Shown: positions 8,643-17,427, counted from the stretch's first letter. The stretch: 64,000 bases of DNA from JBLZUR01 sp048565625 (GCF_048565625.1 NZ_JBLZUR010000002.1:930001-994000), one strand, 5' to 3'. Translations and numbers: made by a program. The notes: generated by a model from the letters alone, not told the origin.

Positions 8643-9932
8643 TCAGGCGGCGGACGCCGCCGTCGGCTTCGATCCCCAAAGCGCGTAGAACAGCACGTAG
8701 AGTTCGCAGGCGGCGGTCAGCAGGAAGGACCATTGCAGGCCGTAGCTGTCGGCGATCATGCCCTGCACGAACACCAGCGCGCCGCCCGCAATCGCCATGA
8801 TCAGCAGGCCGGAGCCTTCCTCCGTCAGCGGGCCGAGGCCGCGGATGCCGAGGGTGAAGATCGTCGGGAACATGACCGAGTGGAACAGTCCGACCGCGAT
8901 CAGCGCCCACATCGCGGCATGACCCGTCGTAAAGGTGGCGATCAGCATTACGACGAGCGCGCCCACACTGACGAAGGCGAGTACGCGCTCGGGCGCCACC
9001 TTCTGCATGACGAAGCTGCCGATGAAGCGGCCGATGAACATGCCACCCCAGAGCAAGAAGAGGTAGCGGGACGCCTGTTCGTGCGTAACGTTGCCGATCT
9101 CCGGCTGCGACACGAAGTTGATGAAGAGATTGCCGACACCGATCTCGGCGATCAGGTAGATGAAGATAGCCGGCACGCCGAGGACGAGGTTGCGGTGCCG
9201 CCAGAGCGATTGATGACGCCGCTCCTCCTTCGCCGCGCGCCGCGTCGCCTGACCCATCGCCGGAAGCGGGAAGCGGGCGATGATGATTGCCAGGATGACC
9301 AGCGCAGCAGCGACGATGAGGTAGGGCAACTGCACCGCCTGCGCGTCGGCCAGGCGCTCCGCCGGGGTGAGCACCGCGCCATTCGCCGTGCCGGAAATCG
9401 AGCGGCCCAGGATAAGATAACCACCGAATAGAGGCGCAAGAGTCGCACCCAGCGAGTTCAGCGACTGGACGAGGTTGAGGCGCGAGGACGCGGTCTCCGC
9501 CGGGCCGACCACCGCGACATAGGGGTTGGCCGCGACCTGCAGCAGGGTGATCCCGCTCGCGATGACGAACAGCGCGAACAGCGTCACGCCATAGGACGGG
9601 ATGCGCGCCGCCGGGATCATGCCCAGCGCGCCCGCCGCCATCAGCGACAAGCCAACGACCATCGCCTTCTGATAGCCAATCCGCTCGATCAGCTTCGCCG
9701 CGGGGAAGGATGCGACGAAATAGGCGATGAACCACACGCTCTCGATCAGCGTGGTCTGCAGGTAGCTAAGCTCGAACACGCTACGCAGATGAGGGAGCAG
9801 CGTGCCGTTGATGACGGTGATGAAGCCCCACATGAAGAACAGGCTGGCCAGCAGCGTCAGCGCCGGGCGATAGTTGGTCGCCCCGTTCGGTGCGGCCGCG
9901 ACATTGGCGGATGTGGTCAGCGGTGCGGGCAT
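8643..9932 (-). CDS. FucP-like sugar:H+ symporter (MFS)
   Basis: Inner-membrane transporter of 429 residues with about 12 hydrophobic segments. It belongs to the fucose/glucose/galactose permease branch: SLFFMWGFITVINGTLLPHL in the first helix, then ITLLQVAANPYVAVVGP and SLNSLGATLAPLFGGYLIL further in. It would import L-arabinose or a related free monosaccharide released by the secreted hydrolases. It converges tail-to-tail with the regulator and is transcribed away from the mutarotase; the shared 149-base promoter region holds the strongest palindrome of the locus. Substrate is inferred from context. Confidence 0.87.
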   Translation of the reverse strand: MPAPLTTSANVAAAPNGATNYRPALTLLASLFFMWGFITVINGTLLPHLRSVFELSYLQTTLIESVWFIAYFVASFPAAKLIERIGYQKAMVVGLSLMAAGALGMIPAARIPSYGVTLFALFVIASGITLLQVAANPYVAVVGPAETASSRLNLVQSLNSLGATLAPLFGGYLILGRSISGTANGAVLTPAERLADAQAVQLPYLIVAAALVILAIIIARFPLPAMGQATRRAAKEERRHQSLWRHRNLVLGVPAIFIYLIAEIGVGNLFINFVSQPEIGNVTHEQASRYLFLLWGGMFIGRFIGSFVMQKVAPERVLAFVSVGALVVMLIATFTTGHAAMWALIAVGLFHSVMFPTIFTLGIRGLGPLTEEGSGLLIMAIAGGALVFVQGMIADSYGLQWSFLLTAACELYVLFYALWGSKPTAASAA

Positions 9933-10003
9933 TCCTCAGCTCTCCCTGGCAGGGCTTGCCGCCCCAACTTCTCGATCATCGCAGATACGAGCGGCTTGCT
10001 CTG

Positions 10004-10027
10004 TTTATATTTGTCGGACTATATAAA
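10004..10027. promoter_or_regulatory. candidate operator of the arabinose regulon (site 2)
   Basis: A 24-base near-palindrome between the divergent transporter (start 9932) and mutarotase (start 10082) genes. The outer arms TTTATAT and ATATAAA are perfectly complementary across a 10-base middle that contains the odd-length inverted repeat GTCGGAC (10013-10019). The GTCGGA core is shared, on the opposite strand, with the site at 7801-7816. Position and symmetry fit a repressor site overlapping a divergent promoter. Confidence 0.5.
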
Positions 10028-10081
10028 GCAACGACACGCGTCAACGGCGCACATGCTACGCGCCTGCCTCAGGGGACGGAC

Positions 10082-11215
10082 ATGCTGAAGGGACTCTATT
10101 CCGGCACGGCAGCACTTGCGCTGATCGCAACGCCGGCGCTCGCCGCCGATGCGAAGCGCGAGGCGGCGGGCAAGCTGAACGACGGCACCGCGATCGAGGC
10201 GATCATCCTCAGCAACGCGCACGGCGTTTCCGCCCGCATCCTGACCTATGGCGCGACGCTGCAGGCGCTGAGCGGCCTCGATCGCAACGGCAAGACGGCC
10301 GATGTCATCCTCGGCTATGACGACGTCTCTTCTTACGAAAACCACCCGAACTTCTTCGGCGTGACCGTCGGCCGCTATGCCAACCGCATCGCAGGCGGCA
10401 AGTTCGCGCTGGACGGCAAGACCTATCAGCTGCCGCTGAACGACAAGACCAACTCGCTGCACGGCGGCGGCAAGGGGTTCGACAAGCAGGTCTGGAAGAT
10501 CGTCTCGGTCAAGAGCGGCCCAGCGGCGAGCGTCGTCCTCTCTCACGCCAGCCCCGACGGCGAATCGGGCTATCCCGGCGCGCTCGACACGACCGTCACC
10601 TATTCGCTCGATGAGGCGGGTGCCCTCACCATCGCCTTCGCCGCGAAGACGACGAAGCCGACGGTGGTCAACATGACCAACCACGCGATCTTCGATCTTG
10701 GCGGGGAGGGATCGTCCGAGGGTGCGACCTTCCACAAGCTGACGATCCCCGCCGCCGCCTACACTCCCGTCAACGCCGCGCTGATCCCGACGGGCGAGCG
10801 TCGCCCGGTCGCCAACACCGTCTTCGACTTCCGCGCTCCCCGCGTCGTCGCCGATGGCATCCGCGACGGCACGGACGAGCAGATCCGCTTTGGCCAAGGG
10901 TATGATCACAATTTCGCACTCGACAAGGGCCTGACCGCTGAACCGCAGCTTGCCGCGCGTTTGGAAGACCCGAAGTCCGGCCGCGTTTTGGAGGTCCTGA
11001 CCACCGAGCCTGGCGTGCAGTTCTACACCGGCAACTTCCTCGACGGCACTTTCGTCGGCAAGCACGGTCATCTCTACCGCATGGGCGACGGCATCGCGCT
11101 GGAGCCGCAGAAGTTTCCTAACGCGCCGAACCAGGCCGATTTCGTCTCCGCCCGCGTCGATCCCGGCAAGCCGTACCGGCACGTCATGATCTACCGCCTC
11201 TCCGTCTCCCGCTGA
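10082..11215 (+). CDS. galM: aldose 1-epimerase (mutarotase), exported
   Basis: Enzyme of 377 residues interconverting the anomers of aldoses. The start is the ATG at 10082, which opens a signal peptide (about residues 1-21, ending TPALAAD) after a GGGGACGG stretch; the frame upstream to 9890 is non-coding in character. Active-site features are present: NHAIFDLGG with its catalytic His, GYDHNFAL, and the base Glu in TTEPGVQFYTGNFLDG. Periplasmic mutarotation would convert arabinose released by the secreted hydrolases to the form taken up or oxidised. It is the first gene of the plus-strand arm of the arabinose regulon and lies 11 bases before the dehydratase. Confidence 0.92.
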   Translation: MLKGLYSGTAALALIATPALAADAKREAAGKLNDGTAIEAIILSNAHGVSARILTYGATLQALSGLDRNGKTADVILGYDDVSSYENHPNFFGVTVGRYANRIAGGKFALDGKTYQLPLNDKTNSLHGGGKGFDKQVWKIVSVKSGPAASVVLSHASPDGESGYPGALDTTVTYSLDEAGALTIAFAAKTTKPTVVNMTNHAIFDLGGEGSSEGATFHKLTIPAAAYTPVNAALIPTGERRPVANTVFDFRAPRVVADGIRDGTDEQIRFGQGYDHNFALDKGLTAEPQLAARLEDPKSGRVLEVLTTEPGVQFYTGNFLDGTFVGKHGHLYRMGDGIALEPQKFPNAPNQADFVSARVDPGKPYRHVMIYRLSVSR

Positions 11216-11226
11216 CCGGACACCCG

Positions 11227-13023
11227 ATGACCGACACACAAGCGCCCAAGCTGCGTTCGCGCGCCTGGTTCGACAATCCCGCAAATGTCGACATGACCTC
11301 GCTCTATCTGGAGCGCTACCTCAACTTCGGCATCAGCTTCGATGAGCTGCGCTCCGGCCGGCCGATCATCGGCATCGCGCAGACCGGCAGTGACCTGTCA
11401 CCCTGCAATCGCCACCACCTCGTCCTTGCCGAGCGCATCCGCGACGGTATCCGTGAGATGGGCGGCGTGCCGCTGGAATTCCCGGTCCACCCGATCCAGG
11501 AGACCGGCAAGCGCCCCACCGCCGGCCTCGACCGCAACCTTGCCTATCTCGGCCTTGTCGAGGTGCTTTACGGCTATCCGCTGGACGGTGTGGTGCTGAC
11601 CACCGGTTGTGACAAGACGACGCCGGCCTGCCTGATGGCGGCGGCGACGGTGAACATCCCGGCGATCTCGCTCTCGGTCGGCCCGATGCTGAACGGCTGG
11701 CACAAGGGCGAGCGCACGGGTTCGGGCACGATCGTGTGGAAGGGCCGCCAGCTCCTCGCCGCCGGAGAGATCGACGACGAAGGCTTCATCAAGCTGGTCG
11801 CGTCTTCGGCCCCGTCGACCGGCTTCTGCAACACGATGGGCACCGCCTCCACGATGAACAGCCTGGCGGAGGCGCTCGGAATGTCGCTCCCCGGCTCGGC
11901 GGCGATCCCCGCGCCCTATCGCGACCGGCAGGAATCGGCCTATTGGACCGGCCGCCGCATTGTCGAGATGGTGCATGAGGATCTGAAGCCCTCGGACATC
12001 CTGACCCGCGACGCCTTCCTTAACGCGATCGTCGTCAATTCGGCGATCGGCGGATCGACCAATGCGCCGATCCACCTTGCCGCGATCGCCCGCCATGTCG
12101 GGGCGGATCTCTCGCTGCAGGATTGGGAGACCTACGGCCACAACGTGCCGCTGATGGTCAACCTGCAGCCGGCAGGCGAGTATCTCGGCGAGGACTATTA
12201 CCGCGCGGGCGGCGTGCCCGCTGTCGTGGCCGAGCTGATGAAGCAGGGCCTGATCCGCGAGGATGCGATCACCGCCAACGGCAAGTCGATCGGCGACAAT
12301 TGCCGCCATGCGAAGATCGAGGACGACAAGGTCATCAAGCCGTTCGCCGCGCCGTTGAAGGAAGAGGCAGGCTTCATCGTCCTCTCCGGCAATCTGTTCG
12401 ATGCCGCGATCATGAAGACCAGCGTGATCTCCTCCGAGTTCCGCGAGCGCTATCTCTCCAATCCAGACGATCCCGAGGCATTCGAGGGGCCGGCGGTCGT
12501 GTTCGACGGACCGGAGGATTACCATCACCGCATCGACGATCCGTCGCTCGGCATCACGCCCGAGACGCTGTTGTTCATGCGTGGCGCGGGCCCGGTCGGC
12601 TATCCGGGGGCGGCAGAGGTCGTGAACATGCGCCCGCCGGCCTATTTGATTCGCGAAGGCGTCCATGCACTTCCCTGCATCGGCGACGGGCGGCAGTCGG
12701 GCACCAGCGGATCGCCCTCGATCCTGAACGCCAGCCCGGAGGCGGCGGCAATGGGCGGCCTCGCGCTGCTCAAGACCGGTGACCGCGTCCGCATGGATCT
12801 CGGTAAGCGCCGCGTCGACGTGCTGATCCCCGACGACGAGTTGGCGGAACGGCGGCGGGTGCTGCAGGAAGCGGGCGGGTACGCCTTTCCGCGTTCGCAG
12901 ACGCCGTGGCAGGAGATCCAGCGTGGCGTGGTCGGCCAGATGGACACCGGCGCCATCCTCGAAGGTTCGGAGAAGTACCAGCGGATAGCCCAGACGATGG
13001 GCCTGCCCCGCGACAACCACTGA
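11227..13023 (+). CDS. L-arabinonate dehydratase (IlvD/Edd family)
   Basis: Iron-sulfur hydro-lyase of 598 residues that removes water from L-arabinonate to give 2-keto-3-deoxy-L-arabinonate. The three cluster cysteines are recognisable in SDLSPCNRHH, TTGCDKTTPAC and STGFCNTMGTAST, together with the GGSTNAPIHL substrate loop and GDGRQSGTSGSPSI near the C-terminus. Length and the GKRPTAGLDRNLAYL region match pentonate dehydratases rather than dihydroxyacid dehydratase. No branched-chain biosynthesis gene is nearby, whereas lactonase and mutarotase genes flank it within 11 bases on each side. Confidence 0.9.
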   Translation: MTDTQAPKLRSRAWFDNPANVDMTSLYLERYLNFGISFDELRSGRPIIGIAQTGSDLSPCNRHHLVLAERIRDGIREMGGVPLEFPVHPIQETGKRPTAGLDRNLAYLGLVEVLYGYPLDGVVLTTGCDKTTPACLMAAATVNIPAISLSVGPMLNGWHKGERTGSGTIVWKGRQLLAAGEIDDEGFIKLVASSAPSTGFCNTMGTASTMNSLAEALGMSLPGSAAIPAPYRDRQESAYWTGRRIVEMVHEDLKPSDILTRDAFLNAIVVNSAIGGSTNAPIHLAAIARHVGADLSLQDWETYGHNVPLMVNLQPAGEYLGEDYYRAGGVPAVVAELMKQGLIREDAITANGKSIGDNCRHAKIEDDKVIKPFAAPLKEEAGFIVLSGNLFDAAIMKTSVISSEFRERYLSNPDDPEAFEGPAVVFDGPEDYHHRIDDPSLGITPETLLFMRGAGPVGYPGAAEVVNMRPPAYLIREGVHALPCIGDGRQSGTSGSPSILNASPEAAAMGGLALLKTGDRVRMDLGKRRVDVLIPDDELAERRRVLQEAGGYAFPRSQTPWQEIQRGVVGQMDTGAILEGSEKYQRIAQTMGLPRDNH

Positions 13024-13033
13024 GGGTTCGGCA

Positions 13034-13891
13034 ATGGCGGAGTGGCGGATCGTTGATCGTGTGGAGCGCGATGTGCTGGGCGAGGGAACGCTCTGGTGCG
13101 CCCGCCAGAACGCGCTCTACTGGGTCGACATCCTCGCGCCCGCCATCAACCGCCTGTCGCTGACAGATGGCCGCATCGATCGCTGGGCCATGCCGGAGCC
13201 GGTGGGCTGGCTGGTCGAGCGGGAGCAGGGCGGCTTCATCGCCGGCCTGAAGAGCGGGTTTGCCGCGCTGACCGTCGATCCGCTGTCGATCACGCCCATC
13301 GCCGATCCCGAGCCGCATCTACCGGGCAGCCGCATGAACGACGGTAAGGCCGACGTGTCGGGCCATATCTGGTGCGGCACGATGGACACGGCGGAGGAAA
13401 ACGCCTGCGGCACGCTATACCGCCTCGCGCCCGACCTCAGCTGGCAGGCGATGGATCGCGACTACGGTGTTCCCAACGGCCCCGCTTTTTCGGGCGACGG
13501 CCGCTGGCTCTATCACAGCGACACCGCCCAGCGGACCGTCTATCGCTTCGCACGCGATGAGAGCGGCGGCATCACCGAACGCGTGCCCTTCATCCGCTTC
13601 GAGGAGGCGGACGGCTATCCCGACGGCATGACCGTCGACGCCGAGGATCACCTCTGGATCGCGCATTGGGGCGGCGGCCGGATCAGCCGCTTCGACACGC
13701 AAGGCACGCTCGTCCGCTCGATCGCGCTTCCCGCGCGTCAGGTGACCAACGTCACCTTCGCAGGCGAGAACCTCGACCGGATGTTCGTCACCTCCGCCAC
13801 GATCGGCCTCACGCCTCATCCCGAAGACGGCGCGCTGTTCGAGGTCGACGCCGGCGTGAAGGGTCGACCAACGCCTCTGTTCCGCGGCTGA
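13034..13891 (+). CDS. SMP-30/gluconolactonase family, probable L-arabinolactonase
   Basis: Six-bladed beta-propeller lactonase of 285 residues, predicted to open L-arabino-1,4-lactone to L-arabinonate. Metal ligands of the SMP-30 family are visible: Glu in LGEGTLWCARQN, Asn in GVPNGPAFSGDGRW, and Asp in EEADGYPDGMTVDAEDHLW. SRMNDGKADVSGHIWCGTM is also characteristic. No signal peptide is present, so it is cytoplasmic, like the dehydrogenase that makes its substrate. It starts 10 bases after the dehydratase stop in the same transcription unit. Confidence 0.88.
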   Translation: MAEWRIVDRVERDVLGEGTLWCARQNALYWVDILAPAINRLSLTDGRIDRWAMPEPVGWLVEREQGGFIAGLKSGFAALTVDPLSITPIADPEPHLPGSRMNDGKADVSGHIWCGTMDTAEENACGTLYRLAPDLSWQAMDRDYGVPNGPAFSGDGRWLYHSDTAQRTVYRFARDESGGITERVPFIRFEEADGYPDGMTVDAEDHLWIAHWGGGRISRFDTQGTLVRSIALPARQVTNVTFAGENLDRMFVTSATIGLTPHPEDGALFEVDAGVKGRPTPLFRG

Positions 13892-13937
13892 GAAGCACGG
13901 CTTGCCCTCCTACCGCCAAGTGCGGCATCGCGGAGGC

Positions 13938-14834
13938 ATGGAAACGAAGCATCGGACCGGACTGTTGCTGGGGGTCGGCGCCTACACATTGTGGGGACTG
14001 CTGCCGCTCTACCTGAAACTGCTGCACGGCGTTCCGGCTCTTCAGGTTCTCTCGCACCGCGTCTTGTGGTCGGTCCTGCTGCTGGTCGGGCTGGTCCTAT
14101 TGCTGAGGCGCGGTCGGGCGGTGATGGCGGCGGCGCGCGGACGCACCCTCCTTCTCCTCTGCGCGTCCGCCGCGCTGATCGCCGTGAACTGGCTGGTGTA
14201 TATCTGGGCGGTGCTGAACGGGCATGTCCTGGAGGCGAGCCTCGGCTACTTCCTCAATCCCATCGTCAATGTGGTGCTGGGCATGACCGTGTTGCGCGAG
14301 CGGATTGGGCGGGGGCAGCTGGCCGCGATCGGGCTTGCGGTGGCAGGTGTCGCGGTCATGTCGCTCGCGCGCGGTGGCTCGCTCTGGATCCCTCTCGCGC
14401 TTGCTTTGTCGTTCGGCACCTATGGGCTTATCCGTAAGATGGTGGCGATCGATGCGCTCGGCGGGCTGACCGTTGAGACGCTGTTGCTGGCGCCGCTCTG
14501 TCTTGCGCTCGTGCTTCACACCGACGCGAGCGGGCAGGGCGCCTTCGGGCATGATCGCACGCTCGACCTGCTGCTGATCGCCGCCGGCGCGATCACCGCG
14601 GTGCCCCTCCTCATGTTCGCCTCGGCCGCGCGCCGGCTGCGCTATACGACGATGGGGCTGCTGCAGTACATAGCGCCGACGCTGCAGTTCCTGGAAGCGG
14701 TGCTCCTCTTCGGTGAGCCGCTCCGAACGGTCGAACTCATTGCCTTCGGCCTCATCTGGAGCGGCTGCGCCCTCTACGCCTGGCACGCGCTTCGATCGTC
14801 CCGCGAACCGATACCGGTCTCCGCGCCGGAGTAG
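13938..14834 (+). CDS. rarD: RarD-type EamA family permease
   Basis: Integral membrane protein of 298 residues with about ten hydrophobic helices, two EamA repeats. The N-terminal TGLLLGVGAYTLWGLLPLYLK and SHRVLWSVLLL segments are diagnostic of RarD. The ATG at 13938 gives the normal family length; a TTG at 13902 in the same frame is possible, because the GGAGG before the ATG is only one base away. It follows the lactonase by about 46 bases and may be read through from the arabinose unit, but RarD proteins have no established arabinose role, so it may simply be a neighbour. Confidence 0.8.
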   Translation: METKHRTGLLLGVGAYTLWGLLPLYLKLLHGVPALQVLSHRVLWSVLLLVGLVLLLRRGRAVMAAARGRTLLLLCASAALIAVNWLVYIWAVLNGHVLEASLGYFLNPIVNVVLGMTVLRERIGRGQLAAIGLAVAGVAVMSLARGGSLWIPLALALSFGTYGLIRKMVAIDALGGLTVETLLLAPLCLALVLHTDASGQGAFGHDRTLDLLLIAAGAITAVPLLMFASAARRLRYTTMGLLQYIAPTLQFLEAVLLFGEPLRTVELIAFGLIWSGCALYAWHALRSSREPIPVSAPE

Positions 14835-14950
14835 CTGCAAACCCCGGGATCAAACACCTGGGCTGGCAATAGCGTCAGTACCCCCATGCAGCCATTTTCA
14901 CCGGGCTTGTAGAAGCGTCGACGGATGATACCGTCGCGCGCTTTGGTCGG

Positions 14951-15802
14951 TCAGCGAGATATGGGTGGCGTGCGCTGCATCGCTTCCAGCTCAAGCTGGT
15001 CGTGCGAGCAGAAGATGGTGACTTCACCGCCGTGTGCGCGTTTTAGATCGCGCAGGCGGTACTGGTTCTGGAAGCGCGCGACACGGTCGACCTCCATCAG
15101 GTTCTGGTAGAAGCGCAGTCCGGGCGTGCAGCGTCGCCGGTCAGTGTCGAGTTCGCGCCGATAAAAGTAGGCGTCACCGGCGTTCAGCACCCATCCATCG
15201 GCGGTGCGTACCGCAACCCCAGCGTGACCCCAAGTGTGACCGGGCAAGGGAACCATCAGGATTTCGGGCGAAAGCCCGTCCAGCTGAGATACCCTGTCGA
15301 AGCCGAACCAACGCTCGCCCCCTCGTGCGTAGGTGCGCCAATCGCGGACATCCTCCCATTGCGCAGGGCGGTAGCGGCGCTTGCTGATAAACCCGCGCCG
15401 CTTGTGCTCGGCGGCATCGCGCTCGGCCTCCAAGACATGCACGCGCGCCTGCGGGAAATCCTCAAGCCCCCCGGCGTGATCGAAGTCGAGATGGGTGAGG
15501 ACGATGTGCCGCACGTCCTTAGGATCAAAACCAAGCTGCCGGATCTGGTGAATGGCGGTCTCTTCGGCACGAAAGCGGATGTTGAGCAGGCCGCGGAGGA
15601 ATTTACTGAGGCGCGGATGCGGGTGGCGGACATCCTCGCTGCCATAGCCGGTGTCGACGAGAACAAGGCCGTCGCTCGTCTCGATCAGTTGCACGGCGCA
15701 GGGAATCAGGCCGAACACGCTCTTGCTGAAGCCGTCGAACAGCGGTCCTCCGAAGGGGCAATCGGTGCCGCAGCGCAAATAATGGATCTTCATCTTCGGC
15801 AA
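14951..15802 (-). CDS. MBL-fold metallo-hydrolase, lactonase-like
   Basis: Cytoplasmic metallo-beta-lactamase-fold enzyme of 283 residues. The dinuclear zinc motif is VLTHLDFDHAGG (HxDxDH, about residues 104-109), followed by the His in GHTWGHAGV, the bridging Asp in NAGDAYF and a last His in FCSHDQLE. The layout resembles AHL lactonases and related quorum-quenching or lactone hydrolases, but the substrate cannot be told from sequence alone. It is a single gene converging on rarD. A short inverted repeat (14919-14936, CGACGG/CCGTCG) in the gap might form a weak hairpin. Confidence 0.8.
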   Translation of the reverse strand: MPKMKIHYLRCGTDCPFGGPLFDGFSKSVFGLIPCAVQLIETSDGLVLVDTGYGSEDVRHPHPRLSKFLRGLLNIRFRAEETAIHQIRQLGFDPKDVRHIVLTHLDFDHAGGLEDFPQARVHVLEAERDAAEHKRRGFISKRRYRPAQWEDVRDWRTYARGGERWFGFDRVSQLDGLSPEILMVPLPGHTWGHAGVAVRTADGWVLNAGDAYFYRRELDTDRRRCTPGLRFYQNLMEVDRVARFQNQYRLRDLKRAHGGEVTIFCSHDQLELEAMQRTPPISR

Positions 15803-15870
15803 ACGACAGGGTTTGTCGCGTGTTCCGCCTCCGATCTTGCCTGATCAATGTAAGTGGCTGACTTTTACTT

Positions 15871-15895
15871 GGAACCCTGCTCACGGGCGAACATT
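15871..15895 (+). promoter_or_regulatory. candidate EcfG-type stress promoter
   Basis: GGAAC at 15871-15875, then 16 bases, then CATT, ending 27 bases before the hemerythrin start codon. Alphaproteobacterial general-stress promoters read by EcfG follow GGAAC-N16/17-CGTT. The -10 here deviates at one base. Support is the match in one box, the spacing and the position. Confidence 0.3.
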
Positions 15896-15922
15896 CTGAC
15901 GGCCCGCCCAAGGAGATGCCGA

Positions 15923-16462
15923 ATGTCATTCCTCGACCGGATCGTCGCTGCGATCACGCCGCCCGAAAGCGAAGAGACCCGCATGGAGGCGCGGCGCGAG
16001 GCGCGATCGCGCGCCCTGGTCGGTAGTTGGCTTGCCGAGGTGATCGACCAGCATGAGGCGATCGAAGCTGCCTTCGCCGACGTCCACCAGGCGTCCGACG
16101 CTGAAAGTCGCCGCCGTGCGACCCGCCGGCTTGCCGACCTCCTTACCGCCCATGCGAATGCGGAGGAGACGATCCTCTATCCGGAAGTGGCGGATAGCGG
16201 CCACAAGGCGCACGCCTCGCTCGCCTATGAAGAACAGGCAATGACCAAGGTGCAATTGGCATTGCTGGAGAAGATCGAGCCGATGTCGCAGGACTATATC
16301 GATAAGCTCGAACATATTCGCGGCGCCGTGACGCATCACATGTACCAGGAGGAAAGCAGCTGGTTCCTCGAGCTTCAGGAAGAGGTGCCGTCCAGTCACC
16401 AGGCGGCATTGGCTGAGCGTTTCCGGCATGAGGTTTCGCGCTATCTTCAGCCGCTTGGCTGA
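15923..16462 (+). CDS. hemerythrin domain protein
   Basis: Four-helix-bundle di-iron protein of 179 residues. The ATG at 15923 is preceded by AAGGAG 7 bases upstream. Iron ligands appear in order: His in DQHEAIEAAF, HANAEE with TILYPEV, His in a helix after SGHKAHASLAYEE, and HHMYQEESSWF. Such cytoplasmic proteins bind oxygen or nitric oxide or sense redox state. A charged N-terminal helix (EETRMEARREARSRA) precedes the bundle. It stands alone, in front of two decayed genes, and may be under general-stress control given the upstream GGAAC element. Confidence 0.85.
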   Translation: MSFLDRIVAAITPPESEETRMEARREARSRALVGSWLAEVIDQHEAIEAAFADVHQASDAESRRRATRRLADLLTAHANAEETILYPEVADSGHKAHASLAYEEQAMTKVQLALLEKIEPMSQDYIDKLEHIRGAVTHHMYQEESSWFLELQEEVPSSHQAALAERFRHEVSRYLQPLG

Positions 16463-16465
16463 GCC

Positions 16466-16966
16466 GTGCCCTCTCTTTCTGCCACGGGCGCCGACCTCGA
16501 ACTCGGCGAGCATCCGGCTTCGAACGCCGTTGGCGCAGGCTGCAGACCATCCTGTTCAGCGTCTTCGCGGTTCTCGTCCTTGCCGCGTTAGCGGGGGTGT
16601 TCGGGTCCGGGCCGCTGGCCAAGGCCTCAGCGCAGACCGAAGATCGCTCAGTCACGATCGATTATCGGCGGTTTGCCCGTGCGCGTGCGCCGGAGAAATC
16701 ACGCATCGACGTCGGCCCGTCCCTCTCCGACCTTTGTCGTCCGTATCGACCGAGCGACAGCCGATGGGCTTGGTATCCAATCCCTGTGACCCCAGCCGGT
16801 GGGTAATCGGAGTGATGTGCGCGGTCAGGACTACGTCTTTGTACGCGGTGGTGAGGGCAGCTCCGTGATCGAGGTCGGCGGCAAGCCGGAGAAGGCGGGT
16901 ATTCTTCGGGGCGTCATCCAGGTGGATGGCGAAAGCGTGGCCGTCCGGCAGATCGTCTGGCCCTGA
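16466..16966 (+). pseudogene. decayed small membrane-anchored protein gene next to DUF421
   Basis: Remnant of a gene in three frames. A GTG at 16466 opens a frame reading GADLELGEHP. One base is then missing, and the reading moves to FERRWRRLQTILFSVFAVLVLAALAGVFGSGPL (a basic stretch followed by one membrane helix) and VTIDYRRFARARAPEKSRIDV. After a further disruption and an in-frame TGA near 16788, the last segment reads DYVFVRGGEGSSVIEVGGKPEKAGILRGVIQV in outline and ends RQIVWP-stop, one base before the DUF421 ATG. From memory, a short protein with an HPxFxRR motif, one helix and a QxVxP end commonly precedes DUF421 genes in sphingomonads. The tail and linkage suggest the same pair, here inactivated. 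Confidence 0.6.
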
Positions 16967-16967
16967 C

Positions 16968-17414
16968 ATGGACACCGTCATTCGCGCCACCATCGTCTAC
17001 TTCGTCCTGCTGTTCGTCATTCGGACCACCAGCCGTCGCGTGCTTCGCTCGGCAACACCGATGGACCTCGTCCTGATCTTCGTCTTCGGCGGCGTTGGTG
17101 TGCAGGCGATCCTGGGGGAAGACCGATCGATCTCCGCCATGCTCATCTCACTCGAGACCTTCAGCCTGCTCCACACCGTCATCGCCGCCGCCAAGCGGCG
17201 ATGGCCGTATATCGGCCTCTAGATGGAGGGCGCGCCGACAGTGGTGTTCCGCGACGGCGCTTGGGACGAGCAGGCATTACGATCGCTCCACATGGCGCAA
17301 CGCGACATCGTGACGGAAGTGCGCCAGGGCGGCCGGCGGAGCATGGACGAGGTCGAACCGGTCGTCGCTGAGCATAATGGCGGCATCAGCATACTGCCGA
17401 AGCGTCAAGACTAA
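16968..17414 (+). pseudogene. DUF421 (YetF-like) membrane protein split by an amber codon
   Basis: The reading frame encodes three membrane helices (IRATIVYFVLLFVI, MDLVLIFVFGGVGVQAIL, ISLETFSLLHTVIAA; residues 4-75), then reaches TAG at 17220-17222. It continues in the same frame with the soluble DUF421 domain (APTVVFRDGAWDEQALRS, SMDEVEPVVAEHNGGISILPK). Without the stop it would be 148 residues, a normal length for the family. The amber is followed directly by ATG, so the soluble half could be re-initiated as a separate 63-residue chain. The upstream partner gene is also broken, which favours decay over regulated splitting. A sequencing error at one base is possible. Confidence 0.7.
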
Positions 17415-17427
17415 CGCCTGAGGAGTA

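Noticed and set aside
11398..13020. 540-codon minus-strand open frame
   Set aside because: Antisense to the IlvD/Edd dehydratase with intact cluster cysteines.
14919..14936. 6-bp stem hairpin between rarD and the MBL gene as terminator
   Set aside because: Short stem with no T-run; mentioned only in the neighbouring gene entry.
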